Source: Dehalococcoidales bacterium (GTDB lineage: Bacteria > Chloroflexota > Dehalococcoidia > Dehalococcoidales > UBA2162). Taken from it: DNA of 9,602 bases. The DNA lies in assembly GCA_030648675.1 (NCBI GenBank), contig JAUSGV010000054.1:1-9602 (forward strand), read 5' to 3'. A program made the translations under genes and the position numbers. Numbering within the stretch: position 1 is the first letter of the stretch; the number at the start of each line of letters is the position of its first letter. Shown piece by piece: positions 1 through 5,346 of this stretch. The notes below the pieces were generated by a model. It was not told where the DNA came from. It did not search any database and saw only the letters and a program-made list of their open reading frames with translations.

Positions 1-1
1 A

Positions 2-73
2 GACCTCAGTTACAGACGCACCCGGCTCGACCTGCGGCTGACCACCCCTGGCGACGCCGATTGCTACCGGTGA
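2..73 (+). CDS. Possible 3' end of a gene truncated by the window (transposase tail?)
   Basis: A frame open from the window edge encodes about 23 residues, rich in Arg and Leu, and ends at TGA 71-73. Frame 1 is also open, to TAA at 79-81, so the choice of frame is uncertain. I do not recognise the peptide. The only reason to think it belongs to a transposase is its position about 20 bp before a pair of direct repeats that resemble the end of an insertion element. The real evidence lies outside the window to the left. Confidence 0.2.
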   Translation, partial: DLSYRRTRLDLRLTTPGDADCYR

Positions 74-89
74 GAAGTTAATTATGGAT

Positions 90-110
90 GGTGACAGATT
101 CCCTTAACAA
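90..110 (+). repeat. Direct repeat copy 1 (21 bp)
   Basis: It matches the copy at 115-135 at 18 of 21 positions. The differences are at repeat positions 8, 9 and 17. The conserved core is GGTGACA, then TTCCCTT, then ACAA. It is probably a transposase-binding site at an element end. Confidence 0.6.
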
Positions 111-114
111 TTAG

Positions 115-135
115 GGTGACATTTTCCCTTGACAA
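115..135 (+). repeat. Direct repeat copy 2 (21 bp)
   Basis: This is the second copy of the repeat at 90-110 (18 of 21 identical), separated from it by 4 bp. It contains a perfect TTGACA at 129-134, which could act as a -35 box. I see no good -10 box at 16-18 bp from it. Confidence 0.6.
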
Positions 136-140
136 CAACA

Positions 141-365
141 CCTTCAGAAGCATCCCGTGGGCCGGTCCCTTTGATTAGCCGGTTTATGCTATGGTAATGT
201 GTTTAGACAATTTCGGGAGCCGAACGATGCGTAGGAAAGTAATGTCCAAGAAAATTATGGTGCTACTGGACAGCTCAAAGCCGGCATCTGCATCGTCCTT
301 ACTTTTGTGGGGGCCGAGCAGCACGACGTTTAATTCGATTTGACATGAGTGATGAGGCTTAGATA
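141..365. other. Gene-poor stretch between element end and MFS gene
   Basis: No recognisable gene is present. It holds a doubtful 38-codon ORF (227-343) and the Shine-Dalgarno site of the MFS gene, GAGG at 354-357, 8 nt before the GTG. A weak promoter-like pair, TTGATT (171-176) with TAATGT (195-200, 18 bp spacing), can be drawn but is well short of consensus. An open minus-strand frame over 184-405 overlaps the start of the MFS gene and looks like chance. Confidence 0.4.
227..343 (+). CDS. Doubtful small ORF (38 aa) upstream of MFS gene
   Basis: An ATG at 227 has GGGAG at 215-219, 7 nt upstream, which is a reasonable ribosome binding site. The product is 38 residues: a basic start (MRRKVMSKK), a short hydrophobic patch, then Ser/Pro-rich sequence. 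It ends at TGA 341-343, 22 nt before the GTG of the exporter gene. It could be a leader ORF for the transporter or simply chance. I recognise no family. Confidence 0.2.
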   Translation: MRRKVMSKKIMVLLDSSKPASASSLLLWGPSSTTFNSI

Positions 366-1922
366 GTGGAGCAATCAAAATGGTACCGGCGCCGTTGGAT
401 CGCACTTATATTCCTTAATATCTCTTTATTAGTCATCGCACTGGATAATACCGTACTGAATCTGGCTCTTCCGTCTATTGCCAGGGACCTTGGCGCGCAT
501 GCCAGCGACCTGCAATGGATAGTCGACGTCTATGTGCTGGTATTCGCCGGCTTACTGCTGACATCAGGATCGATCGGCGACCATATCGGGCGGAAGCGAA
601 CATTACAGCTCGGCCTTATCGTGTTCGCCCTCTTTTCCCTGGGTGCGGCTTTATCGACTTCGACGGGGATGCTGATGGTGATGCGCGGTTTTATGGGCAT
701 CGGAGGGGCTTTGATAATGCCTTCGACGCTTTCTACCCTCACCGCCACTTTCCGGGATAACAAAGAGCGGGCGCAGGCTATTGCCATATGGTCGGCAACC
801 TTCGGTCTGGGAATAGGCATCGGGCCGCTGGTCGGCGGATGGCTGCTGAACCATTTCAATTGGAGTTCGGTGTTTTACATCAACCTGCCGGTGGCCGCCA
901 TAGGGCTCATCGGAGGCTATTTCTTCATCCAAAATTCAAAATCAGAGCATGCCCGCCGATTGGATATCCCCGGGGCGCTGCTCTCTATCGCCGGACTTTT
1001 CGCGCTGGTGTACGGGATAATCGCGGCCGGAATGGACGGCTGGACGGCACCGCACGCGTTATTGGCTTTTGGCGGGGCGGTGGTATTGCTGACCATTTTC
1101 GCCATCGTGGAAAACCGGAGCAAACACGCCATGCTGCGCCTGGACTTTTTCGAAAACCCTTCTTTTACCGGGGCCAATATTGCCCTGACACTGGTATTCT
1201 TCGGGATGTTCGGCAGTTTCTTTTTTCTGGGTCAATACTTTCAATCCGTTCTAGGCTATTCTCCCCTGGAGTCGGGTGTGCGTCTGTTGCCTAACGCCCT
1301 GGTGCTGGCAATAACTGCCGCTAATTCGTCCCGTGTAGCCAGATTGATCGGCACCAAGTTTACCGTTGCTCTGGGTATCCTCTTGACCGGCAGCGGCTTC
1401 CTGTATTTTGCGCTAATCGCCGATGTGAATACGTCCTACCCGTCGATAGTTCTCGGGATGTGCATGACGGCTCTCGGTATGGGCCTGACGATGAGCCCGG
1501 CTACTAACTCCATCATGGGGTCGATACCGGTTGAGGAGGCCGGAATAGGATCCGCCATGAACGACACGACAAGACAGATAGGTGGGGCTTTGGGGGTGGC
1601 TGTACTGGGAACATTAATGAATTCGGGTTACATTCAACAGGTAAACGCCGCGCAGTGGCCGGCACAAGTGCCGCCGCAGTCGGTTGAAGCGGTACGCAAC
1701 GGGATACAGAGTGCCCATTTGGTCGCTCAAAGCGTGCCTGATCAACAAATTTCCGTGCTGATAATCGATAAGGCCGATCATGCTTTCGTTTATGGGATGA
1801 CCCACGGTCTAACGGTGGCGGCAATTATAATGGCAATCGCTTCCATCGCCACATTGATAATTCTCCCGCAAAAAGTGCGCCCTTTCGAGAGAAAAGTACC
1901 TTTAGCCAGAGCGAGTAAGTAA
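366..1922 (+). CDS. MFS drug exporter, DHA2 (EmrB/QacA-type, 14 TM)
   Basis: This is an inner-membrane drug:H+ antiporter of the DHA2 family, likely exporting toxic organic compounds; the substrate cannot be told from sequence. It is 518 residues long, the usual size for 14-helix members. Visible family motifs are the helix-1 motif LDNTVLNLALP (residues 26-36, with Asp27), motif A GSIGDHIGRK (68-77) in the loop after helix 2, motif C GLGIGIGPLVGG (147-158) in helix 5, and the VFYINLPVA segment (169-177). Hydrophobic helices continue to near residue 505, and the tail is basic. Translation starts at GTG 366, with GAGG 8 nt upstream; no ATG is available nearby. The gene stands alone, with no TetR or MarR regulator or EmrA-like membrane fusion partner in the window, and it faces the SRPBCC gene tail to tail. 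It lies beside an element end, so recent acquisition is possible but not shown. Confidence 0.9.
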   Translation: MEQSKWYRRRWIALIFLNISLLVIALDNTVLNLALPSIARDLGAHASDLQWIVDVYVLVFAGLLLTSGSIGDHIGRKRTLQLGLIVFALFSLGAALSTSTGMLMVMRGFMGIGGALIMPSTLSTLTATFRDNKERAQAIAIWSATFGLGIGIGPLVGGWLLNHFNWSSVFYINLPVAAIGLIGGYFFIQNSKSEHARRLDIPGALLSIAGLFALVYGIIAAGMDGWTAPHALLAFGGAVVLLTIFAIVENRSKHAMLRLDFFENPSFTGANIALTLVFFGMFGSFFFLGQYFQSVLGYSPLESGVRLLPNALVLAITAANSSRVARLIGTKFTVALGILLTGSGFLYFALIADVNTSYPSIVLGMCMTALGMGLTMSPATNSIMGSIPVEEAGIGSAMNDTTRQIGGALGVAVLGTLMNSGYIQQVNAAQWPAQVPPQSVEAVRNGIQSAHLVAQSVPDQQISVLIIDKADHAFVYGMTHGLTVAAIIMAIASIATLIILPQKVRPFERKVPLARASK

Positions 1923-1938
1923 AGCCAGAGCGATGATA

Positions 1939-1960
1939 GGGTGAGTCTTATTCCTCGCCC
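1939..1960 (+). terminator. Weak hairpin between convergent genes
   Basis: GGGTGAG (1939-1945) pairs with CTCGCCC (1954-1960) over an 8-nt loop, with one G-U wobble. Downstream on the plus strand the sequence is only moderately T-rich (CTCTTTAAATT). It lies 17 nt after the exporter stop and overlaps the 3' end of the SRPBCC gene. It may end exporter transcription, but the U tract is poor. Confidence 0.35.
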
Positions 1961-2391
1961 AGACTCTTTAAATTGATCAGCATCTTGTTTACGCGGGCTT
2001 CGGAAATAGGCTTTCTTAAAAGCCCGGCAGCCTTACCCATGATACCCAAAGGTAAGGTGACGTGCTCAAAACAAGTAAGCCTGGTGCCAAGTGGATAAGG
2101 TTCGAGAGTATATTTCTGCTCATAACCCTTCACGAGGTCTCCCGAGACCATCTTAAAAGCAAAGCTGCGGTTGACTTCGAATTCGGTAACCACGAAATGC
2201 AACTTCAACACTCTCCAAACGGCCCTTTCCTCTAAATAAAATTTTCCGCCCAGGCCGTGGTTTCGTTCATCGTTATGGAGGATTATTTTTTCGACGTTAC
2301 AGCACCACTTCATAACACTCGCCGGTTCAATCAAGAACGGCCAAATTTTATCCGCGGGAGTCGCGATTTCAATAGACTTCTGGATTTTCAT
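1948..2391 (-). CDS. SRPBCC / START-like domain protein
   Basis: A 147-residue single-domain protein of the SRPBCC (polyketide cyclase/dehydrase, START-like) superfamily, a helix-grip fold with a deep hydrophobic ligand pocket. Recognition rests on the opening strand and helix (MKIQKSIEIATPADKIWPFL), the conserved 'W..F' spacing before the small helical turn (residues about 17-30), a Gly-rich strand (GLGGKFYLEE), and the final long amphipathic helix (about 120-145). No signal peptide or membrane segment is visible. The Shine-Dalgarno site is GGGAAG, about 6 nt before ATG 2391. The stop of the upstream cysteine-rich ORF is only 15 nt away, so the two are probably co-transcribed. The ligand is unknown. 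Members of this superfamily include lipid- and hormone-binding proteins and stress proteins, so function should not be assumed. Confidence 0.75.
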   Translation of the reverse strand: MKIQKSIEIATPADKIWPFLIEPASVMKWCCNVEKIILHNDERNHGLGGKFYLEERAVWRVLKLHFVVTEFEVNRSFAFKMVSGDLVKGYEQKYTLEPYPLGTRLTCFEHVTLPLGIMGKAAGLLRKPISEARVNKMLINLKSLGEE

Positions 2392-2406
2392 TATTGCTTC
2401 CCGCTA

Positions 2407-2598
2407 TTATCCTTCCGGGATACAATTGTGATTTATCAAATTTAATCCCCACAACAGATACTCGTCAATATTACAGCTTAAACGACAATAAGGGAAGCCC
2501 TCCTCCCGGGGGCGGGAGCTGCAGATGTTGCTGGAGCACCTCCGGTGACTAGGATAGGGACGGCGGTAGTAACCGCAAGTTCTGCAAAATTTAATCAT
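2407..2598 (-). CDS. Small cysteine-rich protein (63 aa), hypothetical
   Basis: A 63-residue basic protein with seven cysteines. An N-terminal CxxC (C5-RT-C8 in FCRTCGYY) is followed by C21 and C26 (CSSNIC), then C38 and C42 (CRLSC), and a late C59. The leading CxxC resembles one knuckle of a zinc ribbon, and the pairs could together bind Zn or an Fe-S cluster; this is inference. ATG 2598 has a strong Shine-Dalgarno site (GGGGGAAG) about 6 nt upstream, unusual for a chance ORF. Its stop lies 15 nt before the SRPBCC start, so the two probably form one transcript. I do not recognise the family. There is no signal peptide or membrane helix. Confidence 0.45.
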   Translation of the reverse strand: MIKFCRTCGYYRRPYPSHRRCSSNICSSRPREEGFPYCRLSCNIDEYLLWGLNLINHNCIPEG

Positions 2599-2634
2599 AA
2601 AGTGCTTCCCCCAAACCCGGAATAGAGGAACCCG

Positions 2635-2670
2635 AAAAACAAAAACCCTGTGGAGACAAGCTCACAGGGT
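2635..2670 (-). terminator. Rho-independent terminator of the glnA-nrpR unit
   Basis: Read on the minus strand, ACCCTGTG (2670-2663) pairs perfectly with CACAGGGT (2652-2645) over a 10-nt loop. The T-rich tract TTTTTGTTTTT follows, ending near 2635. This is a textbook intrinsic terminator, 93 nt after the nrpR stop codon. It separates the nitrogen genes from the downstream cysteine-rich/SRPBCC pair. Confidence 0.85.
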
Positions 2671-2712
2671 GAAGTTCAGGTTGTATTTAACGTATTATCT
2701 GGTAATGCGAAG

Positions 2713-2744
2713 TTCGTCGACCAAACGCGTTCCGGTCGAACGAA
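2713..2744. repeat. Long imperfect inverted repeat in the nrpR 3' region
   Basis: TTCGTCGACC (2713-2722) pairs with GGTCGAACGAA (2734-2744) with a single bulged base and an 11-nt spacer. The spacer contains the 8-bp palindrome AACGCGTT. No T-run follows on either strand, so it is not a simple terminator. It lies between the nrpR stop (2763) and the terminator at 2635-2670. It could be a 3'-UTR stability structure or a protein-binding site. Confidence 0.5.
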
Positions 2745-2762
2745 GAGAATTAAGCGAGGGAC

Positions 2763-3779
2763 CTATTCTGACCTGTATTCGTCTGAAAGCTTCCAAAAGC
2801 TCTTGAGCAGACGGAAATCGAGCAGGCCGCTCTCGGCAATGTTTTCGACTTCAATACCAGCTTCGACGACAGCCGCTACCGGGTTCAGCCCGCCGTACAA
2901 TACCATACCCGCACGATTGACGCCGACCGCAATCTGACATATCGGTTCGCTGGTATTACCGAGGGCAAAAATGCCGCCTATGCCGGCTTTTTTAAGCTGG
3001 GCTATTTTTTTCTCGACCAAAGCTCGTGCCGGAGCAGGGATTTCACGGAAATTGGCTAAAATCTTGCCGTTGCCGGTACGTGCTGCCTGGTTGACGCTGG
3101 TCATACGGGCGCGAATGTATTGTTCCGAAGGGTCGAGAGACGTCCCGTTGTAGTTGATAACGGCGACAAAGCGTCTCGGTTTGGCATCGCGAACTTCAAG
3201 TACTCCGCCAAATCTGGATTCAATCGGAATCCCGGCTTTCAGTAATACGCCGTTGGTGGTGACACTACAGACCGTCGCCAGCCCGACTTTTCCTTCGGGA
3301 ACGACGACCGAACCCAGCTTTTCACCTTCCGCCGCCACGGCAACGAGGTCGCTGACGCAGATCCCGGCTTTGAAAGTATCGCTCATAGCCCGCAATGCTT
3401 CGGGGAACCGGCTTTTGTTAAACAACGAGGTATTGATGGGAAGCAGCCCTGCCAATTTTTCCGGATCGAAGGTCGTCCGGAAGGCCAAAAGCTCCAACTT
3501 TTCGAGTATAAACCCGACCTGATCCGGGGCAAGCGCCATCCTGAGCTCTTCCAGACCTTGCGGAGTAAGCATCCTGCCGTCATGACCGGCGGGCTGGGTA
3601 AACCCTTCTTCGTCGGTAATCTTGAGGTGATACCTCACCGCTCTTTCGCTAAGAAAGATACCGTGGCGCTCAAGTTCGCGGGCAATCGTTACCGAGCCCA
3701 ACGGCTCGGACGATTCGCTTAATACCTTGAGGATGGTGATTATCTTTCTTTCCGCATCGGGAGTGGATTTTGGTACGAT
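2763..3779 (-). CDS. nrpR: NrpR-like nitrogen transcriptional repressor (DUF128)
   Basis: This is a DNA-binding repressor of nitrogen assimilation genes; in methanogens NrpR releases DNA when 2-oxoglutarate is high. A winged-helix domain at residues about 10-75 (AERKIITILKVLSE, then SERAVRYHL) precedes one NrpR effector domain (about 95-330, with AGICVSDLVAV, GTSLDPSEQYI and GIGGIFALGNTSEP). Archaeal Methanococcus NrpR has two such effector domains; this one has a single copy. The first standard start (TTG 3701) would cut off the first helix of the DNA-binding domain. The frame stays open 26 codons further, to ATC 3777-3779, which has AAGGGG 8 nt upstream (3788-3793). I take ATC as start, giving 338 residues; a sequence error changing ATG to ATC is possible. 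The gene follows glnA by 21 nt and is presumably co-transcribed. Function is certain at family level; the start is less sure. Confidence 0.85.
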   Translation of the reverse strand: MVPKSTPDAERKIITILKVLSESSEPLGSVTIARELERHGIFLSERAVRYHLKITDEEGFTQPAGHDGRMLTPQGLEELRMALAPDQVGFILEKLELLAFRTTFDPEKLAGLLPINTSLFNKSRFPEALRAMSDTFKAGICVSDLVAVAAEGEKLGSVVVPEGKVGLATVCSVTTNGVLLKAGIPIESRFGGVLEVRDAKPRRFVAVINYNGTSLDPSEQYIRARMTSVNQAARTGNGKILANFREIPAPARALVEKKIAQLKKAGIGGIFALGNTSEPICQIAVGVNRAGMVLYGGLNPVAAVVEAGIEVENIAESGLLDFRLLKSFWKLSDEYRSE

Positions 3780-3800
3780 GGTATTTACCCCTTGTTTTTA

Positions 3801-5153
3801 CTACAGAATAGGTAGATAACGTTTCAATTCGTAATCGGTCACCTGTGTCCGGTATAGGTCGCACTCTATCTTCTTGTTCTTGATAAAAGCGTTGAAAATA
3901 TGGTCGCCCAGTGCTTTTCTCACCACTTTGCTCTTCTCTGTAAGCTGGATGGCTTCGTCAAGACTGGCAGGCAAAGTGTTAATACCGCGCGCTTTTCTTT
4001 TTTCTTCGCTCATCTCGTACACGTTTTCTTCGACCGGTTCCGGGGCTTCGTAATTTTTTTCAATCCCTTCCAGTCCTGCAGCAAGCATGACCGAGAAAGT
4101 AAGATAAGGGTTGCAGGCCGGGTCAGGCGAGCGGTATTCAATCCGGGTTGCCTCTTCCCGTCCAGGCTTATATTCCGGAACACGAATAAGATCGGCCCGG
4201 TTCCGTCTCGCCCAGGACAGGTAGACGGGGGCCTCATAGCCCGGCACCAACCGCTTGTAGGAATTGATCCACTGGCTCGTTACCGCGGTTATCTCCGGGG
4301 CGTGCTTCAGCAATCCCGCGATGAAACACCTGGCCGTTTTAGACAGGAAGTATTTATCTTTGGCATCGAAAAAGGCATTTCTTTTGCCCTTGAAGAGCGA
4401 CTGATGGACGTGCATTCCGCTGCCGTTGATGCCGGACATAGGCTTGGGCATAAAGGAGGCGTAGACACCGTGCTTCATGGCAATTTCCTTCACCACCAAA
4501 CGGTAGGTCATTACGCTATCGGCCATAGTCAAGGCATCGGTGTACCTCATATCTATCTCGTGTTGGCTGGGGGCTACCTCGTGATGGGAATACTCCACGT
4601 CGATGCCCATCTCATCCAGAGTGAGAACAGTGTCCCGTCTTATATCACTAGCCATATCCAAAGGCATCATGTCGAAGTAGCCGCCGACATCCAGAGGCAC
4701 CGTGCCCTGGGCATCTTTAAAATAAAAGTACTCAAGTTCCGGGCCGACGTAATATATGTAACCAAGGTCGGCGGCACGCTTCAGATTGCGCTTCAGGGCA
4801 AGTCGTGGGTCACCGTCAAAAGGTTCGCCGCCCGGCTTGAGGATATCGCAGAACATCCTGGCAACTCCGTGCCGTTCCTGCGGCCTCCACGGAAGTAATT
4901 GAAAAGTATCGGGATCGGGCAATGCTATCATGTCGCTTTCATCGATGCGGGCAAAACCCTCGATAGATGAACCGTCGAAGCCCATGCCTTCTTCCAGCGC
5001 TCGCGGCAATTCCGCGACGGTAATGGCAAAACTCTTAAGCATGCCCAGGATGTCACTGAACCAGAGCCGGATAAACTTGACGCCGTGCTCTCGCGCAATC
5101 TTGAGAACGTATTCTTTCGCTTCCTGCCTGCTTGTCTTTTCCCGTCGAGCCAT
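3801..5153 (-). CDS. glnA: Glutamine synthetase type I (GSI-alpha-like)
   Basis: ATP-dependent condensation of ammonium with glutamate to glutamine in the cytoplasm; members form dodecamers. It is 450 residues, the length of the shorter alpha type. Motifs seen: GFDGSSIEGFARIDESDM (58-75), with Arg69 at the place of the Bacillus feedback-sensing Arg62; metal-binding GPELEYFYF (137-145); HHEVAPSQHEID (190-201); the GINGSGMHVHQS loop (241-252); and RIEYRSPDPACNPYL (337-351). The C-terminal region has NVYEM with Tyr379 at the place of the adenylylated tyrosine of beta-type enzymes, but the sequence around it is not the beta-type NLYDLP, so adenylylation is unlikely. Start: ATG 5153 has AGGAGG just upstream. 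The longer frame to 5234 runs through the promoter and is rejected. It heads a unit with nrpR. Confidence 0.95.
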   Translation of the reverse strand: MARREKTSRQEAKEYVLKIAREHGVKFIRLWFSDILGMLKSFAITVAELPRALEEGMGFDGSSIEGFARIDESDMIALPDPDTFQLLPWRPQERHGVARMFCDILKPGGEPFDGDPRLALKRNLKRAADLGYIYYVGPELEYFYFKDAQGTVPLDVGGYFDMMPLDMASDIRRDTVLTLDEMGIDVEYSHHEVAPSQHEIDMRYTDALTMADSVMTYRLVVKEIAMKHGVYASFMPKPMSGINGSGMHVHQSLFKGKRNAFFDAKDKYFLSKTARCFIAGLLKHAPEITAVTSQWINSYKRLVPGYEAPVYLSWARRNRADLIRVPEYKPGREEATRIEYRSPDPACNPYLTFSVMLAAGLEGIEKNYEAPEPVEENVYEMSEEKRKARGINTLPASLDEAIQLTEKSKVVRKALGDHIFNAFIKNKKIECDLYRTQVTDYELKRYLPIL

Positions 5154-5187
5154 TTGCCCTCCTTTTCGACTCAATATTTCCATCGAA

Positions 5188-5196
5188 ATTATACCA
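5188..5196 (-). promoter_or_regulatory. Extended -10 promoter of glnA-nrpR
   Basis: On the minus strand TGG immediately precedes a perfect TATAAT (5193-5188), forming the TGnTATAAT extended -10 element. The best -35 candidate at 17-18 bp spacing (GCGGTC/TGCGGT) is poor, as expected for extended -10 promoters. Transcription would begin near 5181, leaving a leader of about 28 nt with the AGGAGG site before ATG 5153. A tandem GGTAT-GGTAT overlaps the element and may matter for repressor binding. Confidence 0.65.
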
Positions 5197-5232
5197 TACC
5201 ACTTTCCCCGGACCGCACCGAAGGATAAACAC

Positions 5233-5265
5233 AAAAAGGGACTCCTTTGCCGAAGCCCCTTTTTT
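5233..5265 (-). terminator. Probable terminator after glnN
   Basis: AAAAAGGG (5233-5240) and CCCTTTTT (5257-5264) are exact inverted repeats. The minus-strand transcript has GGGG-CTT...AAG...CCC followed by TTTTT, about 80 nt after the glnN stop. The A/T outer stem makes it potentially bidirectional. The inner stem is short and interrupted, so it is less certain than the terminator near 2650. It separates the glnN unit from the glnA promoter. Confidence 0.55.
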
Positions 5266-5346
5266 AAACCTGTTGCAGCTTAGATATCGTCGCAGTGACG
5301 TAACTCGTACAGATAAGGGAGCAAAGCCCCCGTATCCCGAGTCCGT

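Larger units (their letters stand above)
85..140. mobile_element. Probable terminal region of an insertion element
   Basis: Two imperfect 21-bp direct repeats, each beginning GGTGACA and ending ACAA, lie 25 bp apart (start to start). Tandem GTGACA-TTTT-CCCT-type repeats are typical of the ends of IS elements whose transposases have an integrase-like DDE core and which carry several transposase-binding sites per end. The left part of the element, including any transposase, would be outside the window. No target-site duplication can be checked. The family assignment is from memory of the motif and is not firm. Confidence 0.4.

Noticed and set aside
184..405. Minus-strand 73-codon ORF at the exporter start
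   Set aside because: It overlaps the exporter start, has no clear ribosome site, and its product resembles nothing I know.
2763..3701. nrpR beginning at TTG 3701
   Set aside because: This would delete the first helix of the DNA-binding domain although the upstream in-frame sequence clearly encodes it.
3900..4898. Plus-strand 332-codon open frame
   Set aside because: It lies wholly antisense to glnA, whose motifs are unmistakable; the translated product resembles no family and is a codon-bias shadow.
5280..5346. GGGAGC-AAA-GCCCCC hairpin just after glnN as its terminator
   Set aside because: The stem is short with a mismatch and no T-run follows; the A/T-flanked repeat at 5233-5265 is the better candidate.
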